54,294 nt of DNA from CAYVQB01 sp964453985 (GCA_964453985.1 CAYVQB010000002.1:1-54294); one strand, 5' to 3'; counted from the stretch's first letter, positions 35,050 through 45,175 are shown. Notes: a model not told the origin generated them from the sequence alone. Numbers and translations are program-made.

Positions 35050-36081
35050 TCAATTCGGATCTGTTTGTATTTTTTCATTAATTTCACCAAGAATTTTGCT
35101 ACAAAGCTCCTGATCAGCTTTAAGCTTAATTAAAACGTTATCCCTACCCTGAGCAAAGTTCTTTCCCTCTATGGTAAACCAAGAACCGGACTGCTTTATA
35201 ATACCATATGTAAGAGCCATATCCAACAACTCAAGTTCCCTAGAGATTCCTTGCCCAAAGATAATATTAATTTCAACTCTCCTAAAAGGAGGAGCTACTT
35301 TATTTTTTGCTACTTTTACCAACACCTTATTACCAAAAGGCTTATCGTCCTTTTTAAGGGTTGCTATTCTTCTTACGTCCAAACGTAAAGAAGCATAAAA
35401 CTTTAGTGCATTACCACCAGTTGTTGTCTCTTTATTGGCAAAAGGTAAGCCACCTATCTTATGTCTTATCTGATTTATAAATATTAAAACAGTTTTAGAC
35501 TTATGTACAATAGGGGTCAGCTTCCTTAAAGCCTGGGACATTAGGCGTGCATGTAGACCTACGTGCACATCACCCATATCACCTTCAAGTTCTGCTTTAG
35601 GCACTAACGCTGCAACAGAATCTATAACCAATAAATCAACAGCTCCCGAACGAATAAGCATTTCTGCAATATCTAAAGCCTGTTCACCATAATCGGGCTG
35701 AGAAATAATCAGTTCATTAATATTTATGCCAATTCTTGAAGCATAAACAGGATCTAAGGCATGTTCTGCATCAATAAAAGCACATGTGCCACCCTTAGCT
35801 TGTGCTTGCGCTATAGCATGTAATGTCAAAGTTGTCTTCCCTGAGGCTTCTGGGCCATATACCTCTATAACCCTACCTCTAGGTAAACCGCCTACTCCTA
35901 AGGCCTGATCCAATAATAATGATCCCGTAGAAACAGTATCAATCATATCTGAGCTTTTTTGGCCCAGTAACATAACGGATCCACGACCAAATTGTTTATC
36001 TATTTGTGCAAAAGCGGCGTCCAAAGCTAATTTCTTAGCTACTAGCACCTTATCCGCAGTAACTTTTTCCTTCTGTGTCAT
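35050..36081 (-). CDS. recA: Recombinase RecA
   Basis: 343 aa, typical. Walker A GPEASGKTT (about 76-84), Walker B LLVIDSVAAL, the ATP-cap and loop region GGNALKFYASLRLDVRR, and the standard N-terminus leading to AFAQIDKQFGRGSVM. The C-terminus is short and acidic. It catalyses strand exchange and homologous repair. It sits 23 nt after the end of ppiD and 13 nt before infC, an unusual operon partner for a repair gene. No LexA-like box was recognised upstream. Confidence 0.98.
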   Translation of the reverse strand: MTQKEKVTADKVLVAKKLALDAAFAQIDKQFGRGSVMLLGQKSSDMIDTVSTGSLLLDQALGVGGLPRGRVIEVYGPEASGKTTLTLHAIAQAQAKGGTCAFIDAEHALDPVYASRIGININELIISQPDYGEQALDIAEMLIRSGAVDLLVIDSVAALVPKAELEGDMGDVHVGLHARLMSQALRKLTPIVHKSKTVLIFINQIRHKIGGLPFANKETTTGGNALKFYASLRLDVRRIATLKKDDKPFGNKVLVKVAKNKVAPPFRRVEINIIFGQGISRELELLDMALTYGIIKQSGSWFTIEGKNFAQGRDNVLIKLKADQELCSKILGEINEKIQTDPN

Positions 36082-36104
36082 AAAAAAAATCTTTCACGAT
36101 GTTG

Positions 36105-37695
36105 CTATTTAGTGTTCACATTCAGCATTTTTTCTACTTTTTCTATTTTAGCATTTCTCCACAAAGATGCAATAAAGCTTTCCAAATATTGATTATTCAG
36201 CTCTGTTTTTTCATCTNNNNNNNNNNNNNNNNNNNNNNNNNNNNNNNNNNNNNNNNNNNNNNNNNNNNNNNNNNNNNNNNNNNNNNNNNNNNNNNNNNNN
36301 NNNNNNNNNNNNNNNNCCTGCAGTAAAAGCTTTTTCAGCTAAAACATTCTCTAATTTAGCTCCAACTGCATCTTGCTTAACTAAAAGCCCTGTTTGTTCT
36401 GCTTTAAGAGAGTTTTTCTTAACAAACTCATTTAAAGCATTTTTGTCTTTTTTAGACTCATACAACACTTTTTCCAACTCGCTCTTAAGTCCAACCAAAG
36501 CTTTTCGGGCTTTTATAGTCTTTACTATTTCGTTTCTAACTGAATCCAGAGGTTTTTCGCTGGCTGCTTTACGCTCAATCAACTGAATAATCTCGTACCC
36601 ATCTTTAGTCTTTACTATGTCCGAAATATCATTCTTTGATTGCAACCTAAAGGCCGCAGCTTCAAATTCAGGAGCATAAGTACCTTTATCAAAAAAGTCG
36701 ATCACTTCTGTTTTTGCAACACCAGTAAAATCTTCTGGCTTTTGAATTGCTTTCTTATGTAAAACTCTTGCATTATCAAGAGTTTTTTCAAGTTCCTTAG
36801 CATCAGCATCCTTATTAGCCTTTAATTGTATGCGTCTAACCTTTACTTTTGGTGCGATTCTAAATAAAGAACTCTTGTTTCTATCGTAAAAAGACTCTAT
36901 GACTTCATCATCAATAATTATTTTTTCAGCATACTTTTCAGGAGAAATCATCCAATAAGCTACTTTACGTTTTTCTGGCACACGATATTTTTCTTTATGA
37001 TCCTCAAAGAATTTATTCAGAACTTCTTTGCTTGGAGTTTTGGCTTTTGTATTTTTTAAAAAGCTATCAAAGGGAAACTCCAAAATCGCAAACTTTTTAT
37101 TAAGAGTTTTATCTATAAATAAACTTCTTAACTTACTTAGAGGAACATAACTAGATTCTTTTATAAAGGCTTGAAATAATGCTCGTTCCATTGCATCTTC
37201 AGTACTCTTTTCAAAGTCTGTAATGTTCGTTCCAAGACGATTTAAATAAAACTTATAAGCCTGCATATCAAGATCACCTTGCTGATTTTTAACTTGCGCA
37301 GGAAGTGATTTTGCTAATTCTTCTTCAAAATAGTCAGAATCAAGTTGCACATTAAATTTATTTTTAGCTTGATCAAGTAGCGCATCTCTAACAGACTGAT
37401 CAAAAGCAGCTTGAGTTGGATTATTTAGACCTGACATTCCCAAAAACATATCAACAGGAATACCATACATTTTTGCATAAGCTTTATACATATCTATTTG
37501 CATATTAACTTCACTCAAGGCCTGACGATACTCTTTCATCAAAATATTTTTCCCATTAACTATTATAACAGGAATATCTGCCGGATCTTTACGACTAGTA
37601 AACATTCCAACACCTGCAGTTATTGCTATAGATGCTAATACTACCCACAAAACTGAGTGCCATTTCTTCATTTCTTTTCTGAATACATAAATCAT
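36105..37695 (-). CDS. PpiD/SurA-like periplasmic peptidyl-prolyl isomerase, interrupted by an assembly gap
   Basis: The N-terminal part (459 aa before the gap) has a membrane anchor (about 12-32), a SurA_N-like chaperone region, and a parvulin domain (about 280-375: VKVRRIQLKANKD...FDKGTYAPEFEAAAFRLQ, GYEIIQLIERK). After the gap, 36105-36216 reads DEKTELNNQYLESFIASL then WRNAKIEKV and ends in TAG. This is the usual C-terminus of the family, so the gene continues to 36105. The two flanks are in different frames across 100 N, so the true gap length is not 100. AAAGG lies 7 nt before the first ATG. PpiD helps outer-membrane protein folding, relevant to the beta-barrels nearby. Confidence 0.8.
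36217..36316. other. Assembly gap (100 N) inside ppiD
   Basis: Exactly 100 N. The reading frames of ppiD on its two sides do not join over 100 nt, so the size is a placeholder. Confidence 0.99.
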
Positions 37696-37787
37696 CTAAA
37701 AACCTTTCTTCTAAATCATACGAATATTAACAACATTGTTAAAAAGTGTATCCAACAGAACAATTATCTGCAACAAATATTTATGAA

Positions 37788-38774
37788 TTATTTTTGCAAA
37801 ACAAGAAGCTGTTGTAGAGTCTTTTCCATTTTAAAATAGGCTTTTTGGCCCGCATTATCTACTGTTATTATGGAACAAATAAAGTTTTTATTTTTATTTG
37901 AGCCTTCTTCTAATTTTTTTTTAAAACTATTCCAAAATTTTATTTGTTTTTTAGCATACTGCCGAGTCTTAAGCTGTATTACGTCTATAAGCTCCTTAAC
38001 ATTCTCCTCCTTTTTACCTTCTTCTATCCATTTAAAAATTTCAGGATAACCTATTAAACCTTTTTTTATAATAAAATCTTGCCAAGGAGTTCCAAAAAAC
38101 CGTTCTGCTTCTTGTATCCAGCCTTCTTGCTTTATCATAAATTCAGTTCTTTGATTTATCCTCAAATCTAATTCTGTTTTAGGCAAATCTATAAAAACAA
38201 AAAGCGAATTAAATTTAGGATTAAAAATAGGATTATATTCTGATGGTTTTTCACCTGTTTTCTTCCATATATCCAAAGCCCTTTTGACTCTATAAATGTC
38301 ATTTGGATGTAAATCTTGTGCTCTTTTTTTATCAATTTTATTTAGAAGATTCCATAAATCATCTTGTCCAAGATTATCAAGGTCTATTTTTTCTACGGAC
38401 TCTTTTTTTTGTAACTCTCTTAAGGAAAAAAACAAGGATTTTATATAGAACAAAGAACCGCCGACTAAAATAGGTAATTCTTGTTTTGAATAAATTGAAT
38501 TAACTTTCTGAGTAACCAATTTGTCATACTCAAAAACACTTAAATCTTCTGGACTATCACAAAGATCAAACAAATTGTGTTTTACTTTTTGATTTTTTAA
38601 ATCGGGCTTGGCTGTCCCAATTGATAATGGTTTATAGAATTGCCCTACATCAGCATTGATAATCTGCGATGAATTTTTTTGAGAAACTATATTGGATAAA
38701 GCAGTTTTACCACACCCTGTAGGGCCTAAAATTATCAGTAGAAATGGATATTTATTTATTGTATTAATAATCAT
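37788..38774 (-). CDS. miaA: tRNA dimethylallyltransferase MiaA
   Basis: 328 aa, typical. P-loop GPTGCGKT (17-24), NADVGQFYKPLSIGTAKP (about 40-57; the usual DSRQ/DSMQ is DVGQ here), VGGSLFYIKSL (about 105-115), and the C-terminal LIDVIQLKTRQYAKKQ-FW motif. It adds the isopentenyl group to A37 of tRNAs reading UNN codons. It begins 6 nt after carD on the same strand. Confidence 0.93.
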   Translation of the reverse strand: MIINTINKYPFLLIILGPTGCGKTALSNIVSQKNSSQIINADVGQFYKPLSIGTAKPDLKNQKVKHNLFDLCDSPEDLSVFEYDKLVTQKVNSIYSKQELPILVGGSLFYIKSLFFSLRELQKKESVEKIDLDNLGQDDLWNLLNKIDKKRAQDLHPNDIYRVKRALDIWKKTGEKPSEYNPIFNPKFNSLFVFIDLPKTELDLRINQRTEFMIKQEGWIQEAERFFGTPWQDFIIKKGLIGYPEIFKWIEEGKKEENVKELIDVIQLKTRQYAKKQIKFWNSFKKKLEEGSNKNKNFICSIITVDNAGQKAYFKMEKTLQQLLVLQK

Positions 38775-38780
38775 TTATTG

Positions 38781-39332
38781 TTATGCAGCAGATGATGAAA
38801 CATTTTGTACGTGATCTGCATCTTGGATAAAATATTGCTTAAAAGCTGCTTGCAAATCATTTACAATTATTTCACGTTCCTTTTTTGTTATCGCTTGAAC
38901 TTCTTGAACTAAAAGTTCCTCAACTTTCAGTAAAAGATTTTTTTCTCCAAACGACAAATCTTTTTGTTGAGCAATATACATTAGGTCTTTATAAATTTGT
39001 ATTATATCAAGTAGTTTGCCCTGCTGTATTTTAAGTTGGTACTCCTTATTACGTTTATTCCATCCGCTAGGAGTAAAATCTAAAAAACGCAAAGTTTTTT
39101 TAGGCACATTATAAAGATCTTTTATTGCCAGCTCTATAACCTTTTCTTCACTTAAAAAACGAATACCCAAATTTTCCAAATTATTCATAGGAACTAAAAT
39201 TGTCATATCTTTATATAAGAATTTTAATTTAAAAAATTTCAGAGTAGTTCCTGCTACACTCTTATCTATTAGCTCACTAATCAGTGCTACTCCATGACCG
39301 GGATAAACCACTTTGTCTTCAAGATCGAACAT
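38781..39332 (-). CDS. carD: CarD-family transcription regulator
   Basis: 183 aa from the ATG at 39332. This start has AAAGGAAG with good spacing, and CarD proteins begin MFDLEDKVVYPGHGVA, exactly as here. An open 39-codon upstream extension rich in Cys and Gly is not supported. The Tudor-like RNA polymerase interaction domain is at about 1-60 (TTLKFFKLKFLYKDMTILVPMNN) and a helical DNA-binding domain follows. CarD stabilises the open complex at promoters, often for rRNA. First gene of the long minus-strand run. Confidence 0.9.
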   Translation of the reverse strand: MFDLEDKVVYPGHGVALISELIDKSVAGTTLKFFKLKFLYKDMTILVPMNNLENLGIRFLSEEKVIELAIKDLYNVPKKTLRFLDFTPSGWNKRNKEYQLKIQQGKLLDIIQIYKDLMYIAQQKDLSFGEKNLLLKVEELLVQEVQAITKKEREIIVNDLQAAFKQYFIQDADHVQNVSSSAA

Positions 39333-39637
39333 AACACTTCCTTTAAATTTACCACCTCCACAGCCTCTGTTCATGAGACTTATAAGGATACTCGTGATCC
39401 CTAATTCTTCAAACCCACAACCACAACAAAATAACCTCTTTTTTGACAACCCCTTATAGGTAGGGTAACAGAAAAACCACTACCTACTCAACCTAACATC
39501 AATAACAGGTCTTTTTCTTCACATTTGCAGGTTTTATTATTTTTGCTTACCCCACATTAGCGTTTGCGTCATTTTAATAATAGTATTAAAATAAATAGTA
39601 ATACTGTTATTTCAAAATCATAAAAGAAAGGGATCAC
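39333..39637. promoter_or_regulatory. Divergent intergenic region between carD and a small secreted gene
   Basis: 305 bp without a supported gene. Contains a 9-bp inverted repeat (ATTTTAATA 39571-39579 with TATTAAAAT 39584-39592) upstream of the plus-strand gene, and AT-rich sequence suitable for promoters. Nothing else was seen. Confidence 0.4.
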
Positions 39638-40042
39638 ATGCTCTTTTTAAGAGATTTTCCCGTAAAAGAAATCACATTAAAATTACTCCTGGTTTTAGCA
39701 TTAATAGTAACCTTCAAAACACTTGCAGAAAAAAACAATACCCCAAAAAAGGTTTTTACCAAAGATAAAATAGTTGCCTATGTTACATCAAAAGAAACCA
39801 ACCAAACAAGTGAACAAAAGCTAAGTGAAGCAGAAAAGTTTAATACCGAAATAGAGCTCCTGTGTTATCTTCTTGACTCTCGAAAAGAAGGCGACAACGC
39901 ACTCTTTGAAGAAATACTTTTCAAACTAGAAGACATAGAAAAAGAAGCAAAAAAGAAAAACCTTGAAACACTTATTAGCGCAGATATCTATGATTTACAA
40001 AAAAAAGTAGAAATATACAAACAACAAGTTTTAGGTGCATAA
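39638..40042 (+). CDS. Small exported or membrane-anchored protein of unknown function
   Basis: 134 aa. Start follows AAAGAAAGGG. An N-terminal hydrophobic segment (LKLLLVLALIVTFKTLA, about 14-30) is a signal peptide or anchor. The rest is charged and helical (EAEKFNTEIELLCYLLDS; LEDIEKEAKKKNLETL), a probable short coiled coil. No family recognised. A good terminator follows directly. Confidence 0.65.
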   Translation: MLFLRDFPVKEITLKLLLVLALIVTFKTLAEKNNTPKKVFTKDKIVAYVTSKETNQTSEQKLSEAEKFNTEIELLCYLLDSRKEGDNALFEEILFKLEDIEKEAKKKNLETLISADIYDLQKKVEIYKQQVLGA

Positions 40043-40043
40043 A

Positions 40044-40074
40044 AAAATGGTCTACAATATTTGTAGACCATTTT
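40044..40074 (+). terminator. Rho-independent terminator
   Basis: Perfect 14-bp stem, 40044-40057 with 40061-40074, a 3-nt loop and a TTTT end, starting 2 nt after the stop of the small exported protein. The AAAA/TTTT ends make it usable on both strands. Confidence 0.8.
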
Positions 40075-40330
40075 CTATGTCGCCCCCCAATTCATTCCCA
40101 GCTTTATCATCCTTATAATAATGGAATTGGGTGACCAATATAAAGAGTTTAAATATATTTTTTTTTGCACGCTCAAAAACCTCTGCCAGACGCATCAAAA
40201 AACCATGTCAAACGAAAATCGATTTTAAGCAAAGTTTTCAATACTCCCAAGACAAAAGTCTTGTATAATTATTTCCTTTTGTTTTTGGCAACAATTACAA
40301 TCAGTATTTATATAAAAAAATATTTCTATT

Positions 40331-41299
40331 TTAATAATTTGTCAGTACCGTTGTTAAGCAGGGACAACTTTGCCTAAGATCTGAAATTCCAGCACCCGTT
40401 ACATAACCATGAGAATAACTTGGACGCAAATCTATATACTCTAAAAATTTACATCCGGATGCTAAATATCTTAAACCTGCATCCGTCACATAACAATGTT
40501 GTAAATCCAATTTTTGTAAAAGATGACAACCTTGTGATAAATATTTTATTCCCTCATCATTTATTCTTAGCATTGCACATGGATAAACACAAAAGTTACA
40601 AAAATTTAGGTTTCGTAAATCATTACAGTTTTGAGAAAGATAGCGTAAACTTTCATTAGTTATGCCACATCCTGAAAGACTTAACTCCTGTAATTTTGGA
40701 CAACCTAAAGAAATATGCTTTATTCCCTGATCACTTATTTTTGTACAACAGAAAACATGTAAAGATCTAAGATTAGGACAACCTAAAGAAATATGCGTTA
40801 AACCTTTATCTGTTATCTCTTGATTGCTCCCAATACTTAGTTTCTCAAGAAAAGGACAATGTTGTGAAATCCATAAAAGATCTACATCTGTAATTTTATA
40901 AAGTCTTTGATAATAATGAGTATAAAAGCTCACACTTGTCACTCTACGCGCAGCTAAAGATTGCCAACGCTTACAAACCTCCTGAAAAACCTTAAAACCA
41001 TAAGTGTCGAGTTCTGTTGGTAAATGAGAGAATATCTCCAAAAGAATCTCATCAGGAAATTGGTTTAAATTAGTATAAAAAATTTTTACAGAACTTTGCA
41101 TCTCTTGTATATTTTTAATATCTTTATTTTCAAGATTTTTCATCAAACTCAAAAACTTAGTTAAAAGCTGTACGTCAGTAAACTGTCCAACATTTAACTC
41201 ATATAAACTTCGATCTTGCACCTCAGTAATTACTTGCCCTGCAATCAAGCTCACATTAGATATCAAAAGAACTATTAATATAGTTTTTATAAACTTCAT
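40331..41299 (-). CDS. Secreted F-box/LRR (FBXL-like) protein
   Basis: 322 aa. Signal peptide MKFIKTILIVLLISNVSLIA. The F-box is the clearest in the window, about 79-120: FPDEILLEIFSHLPTE, then FQEVCKRWQSLAARR. AMN1/FBXL-type repeats follow at about 130-320 with the CPxLxxLxxxxCxxITDxGL pattern (CPFLEKLSIGSNQEITDKGL; CPNLRSLHVFCCTKISDQGI; CPKLQELSLSGCGITNESL). The domain order is that of eukaryotic SCF substrate receptors. It is probably a host-directed effector acquired from or evolved to mimic a eukaryotic gene. It stands alone. Confidence 0.88.
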   Translation of the reverse strand: MKFIKTILIVLLISNVSLIAGQVITEVQDRSLYELNVGQFTDVQLLTKFLSLMKNLENKDIKNIQEMQSSVKIFYTNLNQFPDEILLEIFSHLPTELDTYGFKVFQEVCKRWQSLAARRVTSVSFYTHYYQRLYKITDVDLLWISQHCPFLEKLSIGSNQEITDKGLTHISLGCPNLRSLHVFCCTKISDQGIKHISLGCPKLQELSLSGCGITNESLRYLSQNCNDLRNLNFCNFCVYPCAMLRINDEGIKYLSQGCHLLQKLDLQHCYVTDAGLRYLASGCKFLEYIDLRPSYSHGYVTGAGISDLRQSCPCLTTVLTNY

Positions 41300-41403
41300 A
41301 ATTCCCCCTCAAAAATATATCCCCATACCAACTCATACTATAACCATAATTACAAAATACATGTACTATTTGTCAATAATGCTAAATATTAATCTTAACA
41401 ATT

Positions 41404-41432
41404 TTTACTTATACCTATTCCCTGGGTATACT
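41404..41432 (+). promoter_or_regulatory. Possible promoter close to the flippase start
   Basis: TTTACT (41404-41409), 17-bp spacer, TATACT (41427-41432), only 7 nt before the ATG at 41440. There is no ribosome site before this ATG, so a leaderless message is possible. Confidence 0.35.
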
Positions 41433-41439
41433 AGTTATT

Positions 41440-42804
41440 ATGAATTTCGATAAGTATCAAACAAATTTAAAAACAAATTTTAAGTCTAGTTTTGCCTGGA
41501 ATATATTTGGTTGTAGCATCTATGAGAGTCTCAAGATTTTACACCAAATATGTTTATTAAAGGTCATGCATTCATCTGCTTATGGTCTACAAGGCAGTAT
41601 ATTCTCTATTATATACCTAACCGTTTACATAGCAGAACTGGGGCTAAACAATAGCTTGGCACCGTTTTTAAATAATTTCCTAGAAAGCAAAAGAAACTTT
41701 AAGAAAATATTTTTGGAACTATGTTTATTACCACAAATATTAATAGTTTCTTGCGCATCTTTAATTGCTACTTTTTTTTATTCAAAAAGTTTCTTTTACC
41801 AAATACAAAATCCATTTTTATTTATAATCCCATTAATTATATTGTCTGAAAGCATAAGAATCTTTTTTAGACGTTTTTTGCATACAATATTTATGAGTAA
41901 AAAGACGGTTATAACTGAAACTATTTTGGTAACCCTATATCTCTCTCTTGTATGGGTTCCATATCTTTTTATGGGCTTTAAAATGACCCAAAACCTGGTC
42001 TTTATACCCTACCTAATAGACACAGTTATAGGTGTGACTATTTTTAGTTTTTATATATTAAAATTTTATAAAACTTTGCCTAACAAACCATTATCATATT
42101 CAAATAACTTGTTTGTAAGAATTATAAAAACACGATTTTTTAATTACTCTATTCAGGTAAGTAAAAACTTTTTCACAGGTAATTTTTTAACCCCATTTTT
42201 TGCATCTAGTTTTGGCCTAGGGCAAGCAGGAATCTTTAATCTAGCTAATCATATAGCAGAGTCTATAAAGGCTATTATGAAGGTTACTGTTGTTTTTTCA
42301 GGAAGTGCATTACTAGCTAAAATAAAAGATGCTTCACTAAGCATAAAGCGACAAGCCTTTAACATGCTTAGTAGGAGCTTAAATATTATTATTTATCCTA
42401 TAATTATATTTTTGATAATTAACTACAAAACTTTAATCAACTTAAAAGGCTTTTACTTTATACCTACCTCTACCGTCACACAAACGTTGGTCTTCTTGTT
42501 TGTAGCTTCTCTGGAATACTTTTTCTTAGCTTATGAACAGTTTTATATAATAGAAGAGAGAGCTTCACGGTTATTCATATTCAAACTGTTTGAATTTGGT
42601 CTTTTTTATACACTTATAATATCTAAAAGTTTAACATCACCATTAATAACACTTTTAAGCTTAGCGCTTATTAAGTTGGTCAGTTTCACAGTGATATCTA
42701 CAAATGCTTACTTTATATGGAAGATTAGGCCTAATTTCCGCATAAAGCCAGCTTATCTAGCTCTTTATATATCCATTTCCCTTTTATTCTACATCTTTTT
42801 TTAA
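41440..42804 (+). CDS. Flippase-like multi-pass membrane protein (Wzx/MurJ/MATE fold)
   Basis: 454 aa with about 12 predicted membrane helices and no large soluble domain. The opening (SSFAWNIFGCSIYESLKIL, then VMHSSAYGLQGSIFSIIYLTVYIAELGLN) is like polysaccharide transporters of the MOP superfamily. These flip lipid-linked sugars across the inner membrane. The substrate cannot be inferred, and no glycosyltransferase genes lie nearby. The start is at or just after a predicted promoter. Confidence 0.65.
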   Translation: MNFDKYQTNLKTNFKSSFAWNIFGCSIYESLKILHQICLLKVMHSSAYGLQGSIFSIIYLTVYIAELGLNNSLAPFLNNFLESKRNFKKIFLELCLLPQILIVSCASLIATFFYSKSFFYQIQNPFLFIIPLIILSESIRIFFRRFLHTIFMSKKTVITETILVTLYLSLVWVPYLFMGFKMTQNLVFIPYLIDTVIGVTIFSFYILKFYKTLPNKPLSYSNNLFVRIIKTRFFNYSIQVSKNFFTGNFLTPFFASSFGLGQAGIFNLANHIAESIKAIMKVTVVFSGSALLAKIKDASLSIKRQAFNMLSRSLNIIIYPIIIFLIINYKTLINLKGFYFIPTSTVTQTLVFLFVASLEYFFLAYEQFYIIEERASRLFIFKLFEFGLFYTLIISKSLTSPLITLLSLALIKLVSFTVISTNAYFIWKIRPNFRIKPAYLALYISISLLFYIFF

Positions 42805-42896
42805 TAAAATAATTTCTTATTGCAAATTATATATACAATTCTATATACTTCTAATAGATGAAGTTATTTAATTTTTTTAATTGGAAAGGGGACGTT

Positions 42897-43778
42897 ATGA
42901 AAAAGATATGTTTATTACTTATTTTAGCATCGCTTGCTACGCCAGCATTTGGTAAAGACATGAAAATACAGCCTAAAGCAAACAAAAAGATCACAAATTC
43001 TTCTGGGGATAAGGTAGAAAACTTACAGGAACAGCTCGCAAATAAAAAAATGGAATATTATAAAGCAAAAGATGAATATCAAGATCAAAAATACAAGATT
43101 CTAGAAAAGCTCAAAAACAACCCTGACTTAAAAGAAATTCAAGTAAAGATCAACGAAACTAAGCAAGAGTATGGTGACAGGATTAGCAAGCTTAGAGACG
43201 AAATGTTCAAGAAGGCTAAGACTAAAGGCTTAAAGCAAGAGCTCGCTAAAGAAAAGAAAGAAAGTAAAGACAACGAAGCTAAGTTAACAAAAGAATTAAA
43301 CAAATTAAAAAAGAGCAAAGAATTTGCAATACAACAAAGATCTAAAGCTAAAAGACAGTTAGATAGGTTTGGAGGAAATAACTCTTCTAAGGCTAACGAT
43401 AACGTAAAAAGAACAATAGAAGATCTAAAAAAAATTGATACTAGAATAAACGATCTTAATAAAAAAATTGAGGCTAAAACCGTAGAAAACTTTAAGCTCA
43501 AATTTGATTATAAAAAGGAAAAAGGCGGCATACTTAATAAGATAGAACAAGACAAAGATATCAAAAAGATTACATCTGATATTGAAAAATTAAGAAGAGA
43601 ACGAAAAGCTAAAATTAGAGTATTACGTAATAAACTTGATGCCAAAACAAAAGTTTTAAAGAAAGAGTTAGTTCTTTTAAAAGTAGCTCATGTTAGAAAA
43701 CTTGCTAAAATACAGAGGGAAATGAGGGATATAAGTAAGAAGCTTTTATTTTTGAAACAGACACAAAGAAACTGGTAA
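42897..43778 (+). CDS. Secreted coiled-coil protein
   Basis: 293 aa from ATG 42897, which follows AAAGGGGACG; the in-frame ATG at 42858 lacks a ribosome site and a signal peptide. Signal peptide MKKICLLLILASLATPAFG. The rest is very Lys/Glu-rich and almost continuous coiled coil (IQVKINETKQEYGDRISKL; IEDLKKIDTRINDLNKKIEA; SDIEKLRRERKAKIRVL). OmpH/Skp-like chaperones look similar but are about half as long; no specific family is claimed. A clear terminator follows. Confidence 0.65.
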   Translation: MKKICLLLILASLATPAFGKDMKIQPKANKKITNSSGDKVENLQEQLANKKMEYYKAKDEYQDQKYKILEKLKNNPDLKEIQVKINETKQEYGDRISKLRDEMFKKAKTKGLKQELAKEKKESKDNEAKLTKELNKLKKSKEFAIQQRSKAKRQLDRFGGNNSSKANDNVKRTIEDLKKIDTRINDLNKKIEAKTVENFKLKFDYKKEKGGILNKIEQDKDIKKITSDIEKLRRERKAKIRVLRNKLDAKTKVLKKELVLLKVAHVRKLAKIQREMRDISKKLLFLKQTQRNW

Positions 43779-43814
43779 AAGCTTATACAACAAACAATAC
43801 AAACTTTTACACCT

Positions 43815-43843
43815 AGGGTCGGTAAACGCCGGCCCTTTTTTTA
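43815..43843 (+). terminator. Rho-independent terminator
   Basis: AGGGTCGG 43815-43822 pairs with CCGGCCCT 43829-43836 (one G-U), loop 6 nt, followed by an uninterrupted T-run to 43843. Confidence 0.85.
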
Positions 43844-43920
43844 TTGAAAAATAAATAATTCTCTTTATACTTCTAAATCCAGTTATGTTTTTAGAATTTA
43901 TCACTTAGAAGGTCTTTATC

Positions 43921-45147
43921 ATGAACAAAATTAAAAGCACTATCAAATTAGCAAGCCTGTTACTTTTTACCTCTCTTTTTAGTATAAACGCCATGGAAGA
44001 CCTAACAGAAAACATGGAACAACTCAGCCTTAAACCTAGGCTCTGTGACGATATGCTTCGAGAAGTCTTTTCTAACATTGACAATCAAAAAGATTTCTCT
44101 AGTTGTGCAAGGGTTTGCCGAAGCTGGAATAATCTAATTCATCAAAACTCTGGCCTTCATACATTAGATCTAAGGAAATACCCACAAATAGAAATGACTA
44201 ACGAAGTACTAGCAAAGTTCATAAAAGCTTTTCCTAATGTAAGGGCTATTAAGCTTCCCGCTAACTCTGAACTAACAGACGACTTTGTTTCATTCTTACC
44301 TAGGTGTCTAGAGTTTTTAGACTTAGGACATGGACACCAAATAACACATACTGGGTTAAATTTATTAGCAAAAAGATGTCCTCATTTAATGACGTTACAT
44401 CTTGGAAGTAATACAAGGGTACAAAACTATTTCTTAAAGTTTCACCTACCGCAGTTAATTCATACTTTAGATTTAGGTATGTGTTCTGGAGTCGAAAAGC
44501 AATATCTACCTATTTTGTCTTTACCGCTAGTAGAAGAAGACTACCCCAATCTACAAGACTTAAATTTTGCACAGAGCTCTACAATTCAAGACTATGACCT
44601 AGGAACCATTACTCAAAAATGCCCGAATCTACAAAGTTTGGCCTTTGGCAAATATTCTTCCATTACAAACGACGGGTTAAAACATCTAGCGATTGGTCTA
44701 AAAAATTTATACCTTGGTGAACGTTCTAAGATTTCAGACGATGGGTTGCAAGATCTACCGCCATTACTAGAGCTACTACATCTTGGAGATGTTTCCAAGG
44801 TTACGAATAATGGATTAATATTTCTACCGAATTCTTTATTAACTTTATACCTCGGGGCTAAATCAAATATAACAAACGATGGATTCAGTAATTTACCAAC
44901 AAACCTAGAAGTTTTATATCTTGGATCAGGGTCTAAATTAACATACAAGGGGTTGGCCTTTATTGCCAATAGGTGTCATAACTTAAGAATTTTACACTTA
45001 GGCGGCGCAAAAATATCAATGTATGGGGCCAAACATATTTTTAAAATATTCACCAATCTACAACATTTAATTACGCCAAGTTTAGAGAATGAGCAAATTG
45101 AAAAACTAAAAACAATTCATCCTAATATTAAAATAACACATCACTAA
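43921..45147 (+). CDS. Secreted F-box/LRR protein, first of a three-gene array
   Basis: 408 aa. Signal peptide MNKIKSTIKLASLLLFTSLF, then NAMEDL. F-box at about 39-76 (LCDDMLREVFSNIDNQKD, CARVCRSWNNLI). About twelve leucine-rich repeats with a 20-24 residue period (LEFLDLGHGHQITHTGLNLL; LKNLYLGERSKISDDGL; LLELLHLGDVSKVTNNGL; LEVLYLGSGSKLTYKGL). The repeats in the second half are unusually alike, which suggests recent internal duplication. The leader GAAGGTCTTTATC-ATG is shared with the next two genes. It is probably a host-directed ubiquitin-ligase mimic. Confidence 0.85.
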   Translation: MNKIKSTIKLASLLLFTSLFSINAMEDLTENMEQLSLKPRLCDDMLREVFSNIDNQKDFSSCARVCRSWNNLIHQNSGLHTLDLRKYPQIEMTNEVLAKFIKAFPNVRAIKLPANSELTDDFVSFLPRCLEFLDLGHGHQITHTGLNLLAKRCPHLMTLHLGSNTRVQNYFLKFHLPQLIHTLDLGMCSGVEKQYLPILSLPLVEEDYPNLQDLNFAQSSTIQDYDLGTITQKCPNLQSLAFGKYSSITNDGLKHLAIGLKNLYLGERSKISDDGLQDLPPLLELLHLGDVSKVTNNGLIFLPNSLLTLYLGAKSNITNDGFSNLPTNLEVLYLGSGSKLTYKGLAFIANRCHNLRILHLGGAKISMYGAKHIFKIFTNLQHLITPSLENEQIEKLKTIHPNIKITHH

Positions 45148-45175
45148 ATCCCATTAAATATGAAGGTCTTTTATC

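Noticed and set aside
39333..39449. A 39-codon Cys/Gly-rich N-terminal extension of CarD
   Set aside because: The family starts at MFDLEDKVVYPGHG and a good ribosome site (AAAGGAAG) precedes that ATG; the extension has none.
40165..40377. A 70-codon plus-strand frame starting at TTG
   Set aside because: No ribosome site, no recognisable features, and it overlaps the end of the F-box/LRR gene on the other strand.
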